Counted from the first letter of the stretch, positions 48,901 to 56,798 are shown. The stretch: DNA of 64,000 nt from Castellaniella sp049671645 (GCF_049671645.1 NZ_JBATVG010000003.1:10122-74121); one strand, 5' to 3'. Notes: a model not told the origin generated them from the sequence alone. Made by a program: numbers and translations.

Positions 48901-49948
48901 GGTGTTCCGCACGGTAGCGGCTGTGGCGGCGCAGGCCGCGCAGCGCGCGGGCGGCCTCGGTCAGCAGATCGGACAGCGGCGCGGTTTCATCCAGCGCGCA
49001 GACCCAGGGCACCACATTCATGGTGGTGGCCACGGCGCGGGCGCTGCGGCTGCCCAGCCGCCCCATGGCGGGCACGCCCACCACGCAGTCGGCCGGCCCC
49101 TGGTGGCGCGCCACGTAGGCCGCCCCCAGAATCGTCAGGATATCGGGCCAACTGACATCGGTCACGGCTTCCTGCGCCTGCAGGGTCCGGATCAGCGCCA
49201 GGGGCGCTTCTTGTTCCCGGCGCAGGCAGGTCGCCGCGCTGAGCGCGGCGCGCGCCGTCAGGCTGGTCGCGGGCACATGGTGTTCGCAGTGCGCCCGCCA
49301 GAATGCGCGGGCCCGGTTGCGGGCTTCGCCGCCGCGCCAGGCCTGGTCTTCCTCCCAGACGGCCGCCAGCGGCGTCAGGGGGGCGTCCCGTGAGGCGTCT
49401 TGGCCCTGGGCGGCGTACAGGCGGGTGGCGCGGCTTTCGATCAGCGCCATGCCGTAGCCGTCGGCAGCCAGATGGTGGACGCGCTGGTACCAGAGCGCCA
49501 GTGACGGGCCGCATAGAAACAGTATCTGGCGCGATAGCGGGTCGGTCAGAGGGTCGACCGGCCGCTTCTGGTCGGCGCGGATCCAGGTCAGGGCGTCTTG
49601 CTGGGCTCGGTCTTGCGCCCGATCGCGCAGATCCCGGATTTCCAGGCGCGGCGTGCGCGCCGCATCCAGGGCCTGCATCGGGCCGGCCGTCCCTTCCGTG
49701 AATCGCAGCGACAGGGATTGGGCCTCGGCCAGCGCCTGATCGACGGCGCGCGCGAAGCGGGGCACGTCCAGCGGACTGCGCAGCGTCGTGCAATGAGCCG
49801 GATTGAAAATGGGGTTGGCCGGGTCCAGGCGTTGGGCGTACCACAGGCCTTCCTGGGCTTCGGTCAGCGGCGCCCAGGCCAGGCCTATCGTGTCCGCGGC
49901 GGACGGTTCCGAGGAGGAGGCCGATGACGGCGCGATGTCGGCAGTCAT
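45899..49948 (-). CDS. entF: EntF-like NRPS: condensation, adenylation (serine), carrier, thioesterase
   Basis: 1349 residues. Condensation domain from about 20 with HHLAADG at 157-163; adenylation domain with TSGSTGMPKG near 630; carrier domain with GGHSL (Ser about 1016); thioesterase with GWSVG (Ser about 1152). The adenylation pocket residues, read from FDVSVW, LHFVPS, VFCSGE and LYGPTEAAVDVS, give Asp-Val-Trp-His-Phe-Ser-Leu-Val-Asp plus Lys in NGKLDRK, the same set as E. coli EntF for serine. One module with a thioesterase implies iterative use. Predicted product: dihydroxybenzoyl-serine oligomer, probably the cyclic trimer. ATG 49948 overlaps the carrier gene. Confidence 0.93.
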   Translation of the reverse strand: MTADIAPSSASSSEPSAADTIGLAWAPLTEAQEGLWYAQRLDPANPIFNPAHCTTLRSPLDVPRFARAVDQALAEAQSLSLRFTEGTAGPMQALDAARTPRLEIRDLRDRAQDRAQQDALTWIRADQKRPVDPLTDPLSRQILFLCGPSLALWYQRVHHLAADGYGMALIESRATRLYAAQGQDASRDAPLTPLAAVWEEDQAWRGGEARNRARAFWRAHCEHHVPATSLTARAALSAATCLRREQEAPLALIRTLQAQEAVTDVSWPDILTILGAAYVARHQGPADCVVGVPAMGRLGSRSARAVATTMNVVPWVCALDETAPLSDLLTEAARALRGLRRHSRYRAEHLRRDLALPGGQPRLHGPILNVLPFDAPYAAAGLDASQAVLCTGPVEDLTISFRAAPDGNDLRIEIEANPDLYTAVQAQAHLDRLTAFLSAALSAASLADVATLTPAEHERWALAPNRTDHPVPEGTLWSRIHTQLRAHPERIGLQDAEEGARDWRYADIDAWTDAAARRLRAAGARPGARVAVALPRSAERVLCLLAILRSGAAYLPLDPRQPAARLRQILGDAQACALIGPAALCQGLPTLPLSVADLAAADELDPPRATATPARAATPEDPAYVIYTSGSTGMPKGVIVPHAAIVNRLEWMREHYAIGPADRILQKTPATFDVSVWELFLPFLSGARLVVAPPDAHRDPVWLCRLIRAHAITVLHFVPSMLAAILEEPAARGLRARLVFCSGEALPAALRDRFHRTLQAELHNLYGPTEAAVDVSYWDAHAADTSQPIPIGRPVWNTRLHVLDALLRPAPPGTPGQLYLGGRQLAIGYLGRPDLTAERFIPAPPGLPEGRLYATGDLATRREDGAIVYLGRLDHQVKLRGQRIELGEIEAILAARPDIAQAAVLAREDLPGHALLAAYLVAEPGHAPDADALAAHTSALLPDYMVPSAWIFLPRLPVTANGKLDRKALPVPAQTRQGAGQPLRTATERRVAREVQAVLGLSDSPCADDDFFALGGHSLLAARLALQLRGAHDVSLGTVFQYPTIARLAAHLDALTDSPAPAVQAGFGPVVTLREAPGRPALFCIHPAGGLAWCYGVLARALAAPRTVHGIQAAALALDDSPVSDNLADMASGYADLLQSLQAAGPYHLAGWSVGGILAHAVAVELQHRGQAVGTVALLDAYPCESWRGRPDPAPEDLYKALLHIAGADPQALAPDQMNRAGVIAFLRKGQHPLGELSNARLDAVFDTVGRTNRLVRGHRHTPYAGEVLHFQAALEHGNAGLNPHSWQPHVDTLTTYAVSATHAALPGADAISRIAPILDASLAANDGAATGPASAPPYSAPTSNKETA

Positions 49949-50196
49949 GCTCGGCCGGCGTCGGTCCGGGCGGCGCCGGACACCAGGGCCCACCATTGGC
50001 CCAGCGTGGCCTCGACCGCCAGGTCGGCGAATTCCACTTGGGCGCCCGCTTCGCGCCATTGAGACGCCAGTTTCATCAAACGCATCGAATCCAGGCCCAG
50101 GTCCATCAGATTGTCGTCATCCAGGATGTCTTCGGGGGCTTCATGCAGCATGCGGGCGATGTCGGCGCGCATGCGTTCCAGGGTCAGGCTGCTCAT
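49945..50196 (-). CDS. Free-standing aryl carrier protein
   Basis: 83 residues. The phosphopantetheine attachment site is Ser37 in LGLDSMRLM; four-helix carrier fold expected. In enterobactin systems the domain is the C-terminal part of EntB. Its place between entE and the NRPS fits a carrier for dihydroxybenzoate loaded by EntE. ATG 50196 is chosen because the domain begins there; it lies 17 bp after entE and overlaps the NRPS by 4 bp. Confidence 0.9.
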   Translation of the reverse strand: MSSLTLERMRADIARMLHEAPEDILDDDNLMDLGLDSMRLMKLASQWREAGAQVEFADLAVEATLGQWWALVSGAARTDAGRA

Positions 50197-50213
50197 AGGG
50201 GAAGAAAAAGTGA

Positions 50214-51896
50214 TTATTGAGAAACCGGTGCGGCGGGCGGCCGCGGGGCATCGGCCTGCTGCGCCAGCAATTGAGCCCGCAGGTCGGCGCGCAGGGCCTT
50301 GCGGCTGATCTTCAAGGCGGCGGTGGAGGCGAATTGGGTGACGAACACGATCTGGTCGGGCACCTTGAAATCGGCGATGCCGCGCCCGCGTATCCACTTC
50401 TTCAACTCGGCCGGACGCGGCCTGTCGCCTTTCGGGATGATGAAGGCGCAACTGCGTTCGCCCAGGTATTCGTCGGGAACCGACACGACGGCGGCGTCGA
50501 AGACCTGCGGGTGCGCCAGCAGGTGATCTTCGATCTCCTCGGCCGAGATCTTTTCCCCTGCCCGGTTGATGTGATCGCCCGCCCGGCCCTGGACCTCCAG
50601 GTAGCCCTCGGGCGTCATGCGCACGATGTCGCCGGTGCGGTAATAGCCGTCTTCCGTGAAGGATCGCGCATTGGCGGAAGGGTTGTCGTGATAGGCGCGG
50701 ATGGTGTAGGGGCCGCGCGTCAGCAGGTTGCCGGCCTGACCGGGCGCCACCGGATGGCCGTCGTCGTCCAGGATCAGGATTTCGTCGTCGGGGCTGATCG
50801 GGCGGCCCTGGGTGTGGATGATCAGATCGTCCGGGTCGTCCAGCCGCGTGTAATTCACCAGGCCCTCAGCCATGCCGAAGACCTGCTGCAGCGTCGCGCC
50901 CAGCACCGGGCGGACTCGGCGGGCGATTTCCGCCGATAGTTTCGCGCCGCCGACCTGGATGGTTTGCAGGCTGCCCAGATCGCGGGGCGTCGCCGGGGCC
51001 AGGTCCAGCCATTGCAGCAGCAGCGGCGGCACCAGGCTGGTGACGGTGACGCGTTCGCGTTCGATCAGCGCGAAGGCGGATTCCGGGTCGGGCGAGGGGC
51101 TGAGCACCACGCGCCCGCCGGCGTACAGCGTGCCCAGGAAGCCGGGCGAACTCATGGGGAAATTGTGCGCGATGGGCAGCGCGCCCAGGAACACGGAGTC
51201 CGGCCCCAGGCCGCAGATGCGGGCGGATTCCCGCAGGGTGTAGATGTAGTCGTCGTGCGTGCGCGGGATCAGCTTCGACAAGCCCGTGCTGCCGCCTGAA
51301 ATCTGCAGGAAAGCCACGTCGGATCCTTGCGATACGGTCGCGGGGATGGCGCCGCCGTCGGCCGCGTACAGGGATTCCAGAGAGGAAAATTCTCCGGCGT
51401 CTCCGCTGAGCCAGATCTGTTCGACGGCCGGGCAGCGGCTGCGCAGCTCGGCAGCCAGGGCGCGATGGTCGAAACCGGCATGGGTGGCCGCAGCCACGTA
51501 GGCGCGCGCGGCCGAGCCCTGAGCGAAGTGGGCGATTTCCGTGATGCGATGAGCGGGCAACGCATACACGGGAATCAGGCCCGCGCGAAACAGGCCCATG
51601 ACCACGCCGATGAAATCGGGGATGTTGGGCAGGTGCACCAGCACCCGGTCGCCACGCCGCAGGCCGGACCGCAGAAAGCCCGCCGCCAGGGCGGATGCCC
51701 GGCGGTCCAGTTCGGCGTAGGTCCAGCGCTGTCCGCCGCCGATCACCGCGATGGCATCCGGATGTGCGGTTGCGCGTTCCCGCAACCAGGCGCCGAAGGT
51801 CTCGTTGCGCCAGTGGCCCGCCGCCCGGTAGCGGTCGGCCAGAGCGGTCGGCCAAGTCTGGCTGGGAGCGTGAGGATGTGAGTTATTGATGCTCAT
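50214..51896 (-). CDS. entE: 2,3-dihydroxybenzoate--AMP ligase
   Basis: 560 residues, a stand-alone adenylation enzyme that activates dihydroxybenzoate and loads the aryl carrier. The P-loop ISGGSTGLSK is intact. The substrate-pocket stretch HNFPMSSPG (about 243-251) has Ser where salicylate-specific enzymes carry Cys, favouring dihydroxybenzoate; FGMAEGLVNYTRLDD matches EntE. The start lies directly against a Fur-like box and there is no visible ribosome-binding site. Confidence 0.94.
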   Translation of the reverse strand: MSINNSHPHAPSQTWPTALADRYRAAGHWRNETFGAWLRERATAHPDAIAVIGGGQRWTYAELDRRASALAAGFLRSGLRRGDRVLVHLPNIPDFIGVVMGLFRAGLIPVYALPAHRITEIAHFAQGSAARAYVAAATHAGFDHRALAAELRSRCPAVEQIWLSGDAGEFSSLESLYAADGGAIPATVSQGSDVAFLQISGGSTGLSKLIPRTHDDYIYTLRESARICGLGPDSVFLGALPIAHNFPMSSPGFLGTLYAGGRVVLSPSPDPESAFALIERERVTVTSLVPPLLLQWLDLAPATPRDLGSLQTIQVGGAKLSAEIARRVRPVLGATLQQVFGMAEGLVNYTRLDDPDDLIIHTQGRPISPDDEILILDDDGHPVAPGQAGNLLTRGPYTIRAYHDNPSANARSFTEDGYYRTGDIVRMTPEGYLEVQGRAGDHINRAGEKISAEEIEDHLLAHPQVFDAAVVSVPDEYLGERSCAFIIPKGDRPRPAELKKWIRGRGIADFKVPDQIVFVTQFASTAALKISRKALRADLRAQLLAQQADAPRPPAAPVSQ

Positions 51897-51915
51897 GATA
51901 ATGAGAATGATTACA
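51897..51915. promoter_or_regulatory. Fur-like box at entE
   Basis: GATAATGAGAATGATTACA matches the Fur consensus GATAATGATAATCATTATC at 15 of 19 positions. It occupies the 19 bases between the predicted transcription start and the entE ATG, so Fur with iron should block the biosynthetic operon. Confidence 0.8.
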
Positions 51916-51922
51916 TTTCATG

Positions 51923-51952
51923 AGTATAGAGAAAATCCGGGATCGCGGTCCA
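51923..51952 (-). promoter_or_regulatory. Promoter of the siderophore biosynthetic operon
   Basis: Reading leftwards: TGGACC (51947-51952), 18 bp, TATACT (51923-51928). The -10 ends 26 bases upstream of the entE ATG, giving a leader of only about 20 bases that coincides with the Fur-like box. Confidence 0.6.
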
Positions 51953-51984
51953 GTGCTTGTCCCAAAATCGGGTCCGGAACCTGT

Positions 51985-52713
51985 CTACGTCGGGGTTCCG
52001 GGGCCGGCCAGCCAGGCGTCCAGGTCCAGGCGTGTCAGTCGCCAATCGTCTCGTGGCGCCGGAAGGCTGACAGCGGCGCAGTGCGCGGGCGATGTCCAGA
52101 GCAGCCGGACGTGCTGGCCGCAGACCTCGGGGGGGCCGGCGACTTGCTGCCAGCCCTGGCCGCACGCTTGCAGGCGCAACCGCCCGGGTTCGATCAACAA
52201 GCCCTGCCCGCACGCCTTGAGCACGGCTTCGCGACAGACCCATTCGGCGCAGAATGCCTGCGTATCTAGGGTCGGCGCCTCCGATCCGCCGGCTCGGAAG
52301 ACCTCGGATCGATCCGGCTCACGGCCCGTTGCGAAGCGGAACAGTGCGACGTCCACCGAGTCGGGGCAGGTTTCCACATCCACCCCCAGCGCGTGCGGGC
52401 CGACTGCAACCAGCACCTGATCGCCGCTGTGGGCGATGCTGAAATGCCAGGCGGGCGCGGTGCCGGGCGCCGCGGCCAGCAGCGGCTTGCCGTGCAGGCC
52501 GGTCGTCAGGGGGACGCGTTCGGGACTCAGGTCCATGCGCGAGGCCAGCAGGCGGCGCGCCAGCGCCCGGCCCAGCAGGCTGCGCAAGCGGTCCTGCGGC
52601 TGGCGCAGGCGGGCGATCCATTGCCATTCCGCATCCGGCAGGTCGCGCCGCAGGCGCTGCGCCTGCTCCTCGTCGGGCAGACCGCGCAAGGCGACGATCC
52701 AGGGGGCGGTCAC
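51985..52713 (-). CDS. 4'-phosphopantetheinyl transferase, Sfp/EntD type
   Basis: 242 residues. Magnesium and CoA binding motifs are GVDVE (about 130) and WVCREAVLKACG; FSIAHSG precedes them. The enzyme converts the aryl carrier and the NRPS carrier from apo to holo form. It sits 26 bp after the binding-protein gene and 88 bp before entE, with the biosynthetic promoter in between. By context it is the EntD equivalent. Confidence 0.88.
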   Translation of the reverse strand: MTAPWIVALRGLPDEEQAQRLRRDLPDAEWQWIARLRQPQDRLRSLLGRALARRLLASRMDLSPERVPLTTGLHGKPLLAAAPGTAPAWHFSIAHSGDQVLVAVGPHALGVDVETCPDSVDVALFRFATGREPDRSEVFRAGGSEAPTLDTQAFCAEWVCREAVLKACGQGLLIEPGRLRLQACGQGWQQVAGPPEVCGQHVRLLWTSPAHCAAVSLPAPRDDWRLTRLDLDAWLAGPGTPT

Positions 52714-52739
52714 GGCCGCTGTCTCGTTCGGGCGGGGCG

Positions 52740-53936
52740 TCAGGGCTTCAGGTTCACCAGGTAAGTGCCTTCCAGGGGCACCGCCAGGAACTGGCGGTTG
52801 ATCTCGCGCAGGGTCCCGGCGGGGTCGATGTCGGCGAAGCGGTCCGGGTGGATCCAGTGGGCCAGGGCCTCGATGAAGACCACATGCAGCGGCGAATCGT
52901 TGAAGGCATGCCAGATGCCGTGGCTGTTGCCCGACCGCGCGGCCGGCAGGGCGTCCAAGTGGTTGGCCTGGATCAGGCGCTGCAGGCTGGCGTGCGCGTC
53001 GGCCTCGCTGACCCCCGCGCCGATGGCCAGCCCGGTTTTCGGGTTGGATCCGGTGCCGGTCGCCACGTACACCTGCGGGGCGCGCGCGTTGATGTATTCG
53101 AAATTCAGCTTGCCGGTAGCGGTTTTCAGCACGTCGGCGCCGATGTTGTGTCCCCCGGCGTACTGGACCATTTCATTGAAGGTCCCCACGCCCGGCGAAT
53201 TGCAGCAGTCCGTGACGCCCGCATGGGCGTGGACGAAGACGGGTGGACGCCGGTCTTCGGGCAGGTCGGCCAGGCGTTGCGAGATGGTGCGCATATGGCG
53301 CTCGTAAAACCGGATGAAGGCCTCGGTTTGCGCTTCGTGGCCGATGGCCGCGCCCAGGGCGCGCAGGCTGGGCACCGTGTTCTCCAGGGGGCGCATGAAA
53401 AAATCGATGACGATGACGGGCACGCCGGCCGCGTCCAGGCGGCGGATGATCGGCGATTCCTCGGCCGGCTGGCCCTGCATCAGGCCGGCGAAGGATGCCG
53501 TCATCACGACCAGATCGGGGCGCAGCCCCAGCGTGCGTTCGACCGAAAAAGATTCCGCCGTGTGACGCCCGACGACAGGGACGTCCGCCAGACTGGGAAA
53601 GCGCTTCAGGGCGGCCCGGTAGTCCGGGGCGAAGGACGTTCTGAACTCATCGGACCAGCCGGCCAGGATCGCGGCCGGGTCCGGCGTCAGCAGGGACAAC
53701 ACCTGGAAATGCCGGGCCTGGGCCAGGACGATGTGCCGCGCGGGGCCGGGCAGGGTCACGGTGCGGCCCAGCACGTCCGTCACAGTGATGGGGGCGGCTG
53801 CGGTCGGGGCAGCCCACGCGGCCGACAGCGCCAGCAGCAGCGCCGCCAGCAGGGCGCGGGCGCGCTCCAGCCGCGAACCGGGCCGGGCGTGATGGCGGGT
53901 CGGGAGGGCGCCGCGGCGGAACTCAGGGGAAGACAT
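52740..53936 (-). CDS. Ferric-siderophore periplasmic binding protein
   Basis: 398 residues, cluster-A helical-backbone type (FepB/BtuF fold). A signal sequence of about 48 residues (hydrophobic ALLAALLLALSAAWA, cut near TAAAP) leads to the conserved VTDVLGRTVTLPGPARHIV start. An unusual GVTDCCNSPG pair of cysteines occurs near residue 240. It delivers the iron complex to the adjacent permease. The start codon has no clear ribosome-binding site, so a somewhat later start is possible. Confidence 0.88.
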   Translation of the reverse strand: MSSPEFRRGALPTRHHARPGSRLERARALLAALLLALSAAWAAPTAAAPITVTDVLGRTVTLPGPARHIVLAQARHFQVLSLLTPDPAAILAGWSDEFRTSFAPDYRAALKRFPSLADVPVVGRHTAESFSVERTLGLRPDLVVMTASFAGLMQGQPAEESPIIRRLDAAGVPVIVIDFFMRPLENTVPSLRALGAAIGHEAQTEAFIRFYERHMRTISQRLADLPEDRRPPVFVHAHAGVTDCCNSPGVGTFNEMVQYAGGHNIGADVLKTATGKLNFEYINARAPQVYVATGTGSNPKTGLAIGAGVSEADAHASLQRLIQANHLDALPAARSGNSHGIWHAFNDSPLHVVFIEALAHWIHPDRFADIDPAGTLREINRQFLAVPLEGTYLVNLKP

Positions 53937-53973
53937 GATGGTCGGTGCCTTGGGGACAGGAGTGTTCGGAGCG

Positions 53974-54756
53974 TCAGGCGGCGGGCTGGCACAGCCCGTC
54001 GATCAGCACGTGGCGCAGGCCGCGCGAGCAGGTTTCCACGCGGGCGTCCACCTGATAGACCTGCGCCAGCGCGTCGGGCGTGATGACGGTGTCAGGGCTG
54101 CCATGGCCGACCAGCTCGCCCGCCTGGATCAGCAGGGCGTCGTCGCTGCGTTGCAGGGCGATGTTCAGGTCATGCAGGACGATCAATGTCGTCAGGCCGT
54201 GTTCCTGCGTTTCCTGGCGCAACAGATCCATGACGTGGCATTGGTAGTTCAGGTCCAGGGCCGACAGCGGTTCGTCCAGCAGCAGCAGGCGCGGGGTGCG
54301 GATCAGGGCCTGGGCCAGTCCGGCCAGTTGCTTTTGTCCGCCGGACAACTCGTCCAGATAATGCATGGCCAGGTGTTCGATGCCCAGACGCGACAGGACG
54401 TCCAGGATGCGCTGGGGGCTGGCGTCCTGCGCCTGGGGCGCCAGGTCCGACGCCCGGGCCGCCACCAGCACGGACTCGAACACCCGCAGATGCACCGATG
54501 CCGGCAGGGATTGCGGCAGATAGACGACTTGCTGGGCGCGCTGTTCGAAGGACAGGCGGGTCAGGTCCTGGCCGTCCAGCAGCACCTGGCCGTGGGATTT
54601 GAGCAGCCCGGCGATGGCCTTGAGCAGGGTGGATTTGCCGCTGCCGTTTGGACCCAGCAGGGACACCACCCGGCCGGGAGCCAGGGGGCCGGCCGTCAAC
54701 TGGCGGATGATGGCCTGGCGGCCATAGGCAACGGAGAGGTCCTGAATCTGCAGCAT
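53974..54756 (-). CDS. Ferric-siderophore ABC ATPase
   Basis: 260 residues of the FepC/FecE group. Walker A LGPNGSGKST, signature ELSGGQKQL, Walker B LLLLDEPLSALD and H-loop LHDLN are present. It powers the permease encoded 19 bp upstream and serves the binding protein encoded 37 bp downstream. Confidence 0.92.
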   Translation of the reverse strand: MLQIQDLSVAYGRQAIIRQLTAGPLAPGRVVSLLGPNGSGKSTLLKAIAGLLKSHGQVLLDGQDLTRLSFEQRAQQVVYLPQSLPASVHLRVFESVLVAARASDLAPQAQDASPQRILDVLSRLGIEHLAMHYLDELSGGQKQLAGLAQALIRTPRLLLLDEPLSALDLNYQCHVMDLLRQETQEHGLTTLIVLHDLNIALQRSDDALLIQAGELVGHGSPDTVITPDALAQVYQVDARVETCSRGLRHVLIDGLCQPAA

Positions 54757-54775
54757 GGTCAGGGAAGTTTTGAGT

Positions 54776-55831
54776 TCATTTGACTTGCCGGCGCAGGACG
54801 ACGGACAGGAAAAACGGGACGCCGACCAGCGAGGTCACGATGCCCACCGGCACGATGATGCCCGGCACGATGTTCTTCGAGGCGATCGAGGCCAGCGACA
54901 GGATCGTGCCGCCCACCAGGGCGCTGCCCGGCAGGTAGAAGCGGTGGTCCTCGCCGAACAGACGCCGGGCAATGTGCGGGGCGATCAGGCCGACGAAGCC
55001 GATGGTGCCGACGAAGGACACCGCCAGCGCCGCCAGGATGCTGATGCGCACCAGCGCGGTCAGCCGCAGGCGCGGCACGTCGATGCCGAAGCTGGCGGCG
55101 CGGTCCTCGCCCAGGCGCAGCGCGGTCAGCTTCCAGGTGTCGCGCAGCGACATCGGCAGCAGCAGCGCGATCGCCAGCAGCAGGATGCCCAGTTTCGGCC
55201 AGGACGAGCGCGCCAGGCTGCCCATGGTCCAGAACACCAGGCCCTGCAGGGCCTCGGCGCTGGCGACGAACTGCACCAGCGACACGGCGGCATTGAAGGA
55301 AAACACCAGCGCGATGCCGAACAGGATCAGTCCGGACGTGCTCATGGCGCCCCAGCGGGCGACCAGGTCCAGCAGCAGGGCGGACACGAGCGCGAAGACG
55401 AAGGCATTGGCCGCCACCATCCACGATTGCGGCACGCCGGGCAGCGACAGGCCCAGCACGATGGCCAGCGACGCGCCGAAGGCGGCGGCCGACGAGATTC
55501 CCAGCGTGAAGGGACTGGCCAGGGGGTTGTTCAGAATGGTCTGCATTTCTCCGCCCGCCAGACCCAGCGCCAGGCCCACGGCCACCGCCATCAGGGCGTA
55601 GGGCAGGCGGATGTCCCAGACGATCACGCGGGTGGTCGGGTCGGCCTGTCCGGGCTGGAACAGCGCGTGGCTGAGTTCGGCCCAACCCAGGCCGGATGGC
55701 CCCAGCATGAAGTCCGCCAGGATCGAGGTCAGGATGACCAGTCCCAGCAAGGCGACCAGCAGCCAGCGGCGGCGCAGCAGGTGCTGGTAATGCTGCAAGG
55801 TGGCGGGAGGGGCGGCTTCGCTGATGTTCAT
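54776..55831 (-). CDS. Ferric-siderophore permease, FecCD family
   Basis: 351 residues with about nine or ten membrane segments. The family motifs AGGEMQTILNNPLASPFTLGI and the coupling stretch FVGLIAPHIARRLFG are present. Many catecholate systems use two permease genes (FepD, FepG); here only one is present, suggesting a homodimer. It is the first gene of the uptake operon; a Fur-like box touches the start codon. Confidence 0.92.
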   Translation of the reverse strand: MNISEAAPPATLQHYQHLLRRRWLLVALLGLVILTSILADFMLGPSGLGWAELSHALFQPGQADPTTRVIVWDIRLPYALMAVAVGLALGLAGGEMQTILNNPLASPFTLGISSAAAFGASLAIVLGLSLPGVPQSWMVAANAFVFALVSALLLDLVARWGAMSTSGLILFGIALVFSFNAAVSLVQFVASAEALQGLVFWTMGSLARSSWPKLGILLLAIALLLPMSLRDTWKLTALRLGEDRAASFGIDVPRLRLTALVRISILAALAVSFVGTIGFVGLIAPHIARRLFGEDHRFYLPGSALVGGTILSLASIASKNIVPGIIVPVGIVTSLVGVPFFLSVVLRRQVK

Positions 55832-55850
55832 GAATGAGAAACGTTTACAA
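55832..55850. promoter_or_regulatory. Fur-like box in the divergent permease/esterase promoter
   Basis: GAATGAGAAACGTTTACAA, a weaker match sharing AATGAGAA and TTTACA with the entE site. It directly precedes the permease ATG. TATACT reading leftwards at 55858-55863 lies at exactly the same distance from the start codon as at entE. It could also control the esterase gene 36 bp away. Confidence 0.5.
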
Positions 55851-55885
55851 TTGCGCCAGTATAGAGGATCGAGGGCGGCTGCGTC

Positions 55886-56761
55886 ATGACGGCATTTTCT
55901 TCGGAGTTCACCCAGTCGCTGCCGGATGGCCGCCGCTGCGTCGTGCGGCTGGCCGTGCCGCAGGGGTTGATGCCGGCGGAGGGCTGGCCGGTCGCCTATG
56001 TGCTGGATGTCAGCCAGTTTGAAACCATGTGCCGGACCGCCGGCGCGGATGGGCTGCCAGGGATCCTGGTCGGACTGGCGCCCCAGGCGCCGGCGCAGCG
56101 GGTCTGGGACTACCCGCCGCGGGGCTGGGCCGCGGGTTTCGCCGCCGAAGCGTCCGGCGCGCGGCCGCTGGCCGGTCCGGCGGGGTTCCAGGGCCCCGGC
56201 CCGTTGCCGGCAGGGACGCAAACCGGAGCCGCCCGCTGGCTGCGCGTGCTGGATACGGTCCGCATCCGGGTGGCGGCCGATTTCCGGCTGGATCCGAGTC
56301 GCCAGGTGCTGGCCGGGCATTCGCTGGGGGCGATGTTCGCGCTGTACACGCTGCTGCATCGACCGCGCGCTTTTGACGGTTATGTGCTGTCCAGCCCTTC
56401 GGTGTGGTGGGGGCAGGGCTATGTCCGGCGCCTGATGCGAAGGCGCCTGGCCTGGTTGGCCGGGCAGGGAGCGCCGCGCCTGGGTGTCTCATTGACGGTG
56501 GGGGAATATGAACAGAGCCTCAGCCCCCAGGAAATGAGTCTGAGCGCCGACGAGCGGGAACAGCAGCAGGTCAAACGCAAGCGTCGCGCCATGGTGGATG
56601 GCGTGCAGGCGCTGGCGGGAGATCTGGCCGCCTGCCCCGGCCTGCGCTTGCGCCATGCTGTGCTGCCGGGTCACATCCATCGGACTGCGCCGCAGGACGC
56701 GCTGATGGCGGGGTGGCGGTGGTTGTTGGCGGATGGCGCGGGGGATGCGGAGCCGGATTGA
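55886..56761 (+). CDS. Siderophore esterase-like alpha/beta hydrolase (IroE/BesA type)
   Basis: 291 residues. The nucleophile elbow is GHSLG (about residue 149), preceded by DPSRQVLA; SSPSVWWG and the late GHIHRT (catalytic His) match the esterase-D family that includes IroE. Such enzymes cut the trilactone of enterobactin-type siderophores to release iron or trim the molecule. No signal peptide is visible, so action in the cytoplasm is expected. Divergent from the permease, it starts a plus-strand block. Confidence 0.85.
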   Translation: MTAFSSEFTQSLPDGRRCVVRLAVPQGLMPAEGWPVAYVLDVSQFETMCRTAGADGLPGILVGLAPQAPAQRVWDYPPRGWAAGFAAEASGARPLAGPAGFQGPGPLPAGTQTGAARWLRVLDTVRIRVAADFRLDPSRQVLAGHSLGAMFALYTLLHRPRAFDGYVLSSPSVWWGQGYVRRLMRRRLAWLAGQGAPRLGVSLTVGEYEQSLSPQEMSLSADEREQQQVKRKRRAMVDGVQALAGDLAACPGLRLRHAVLPGHIHRTAPQDALMAGWRWLLADGAGDAEPD

Positions 56762-56798
56762 GGACTGATCGCGTCTCTGGTGTTATAGTCTTGTAATC

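Noticed and set aside
51883..51921. Histidine-rich 12-residue mini-gene (MKCNHSHYHEHQ) overlapping the entE start on the minus strand
   Set aside because: Its ATG lies upstream of the predicted transcription start, there is no ribosome-binding site, and the His codons arise from the Fur-box repeats read on that strand.
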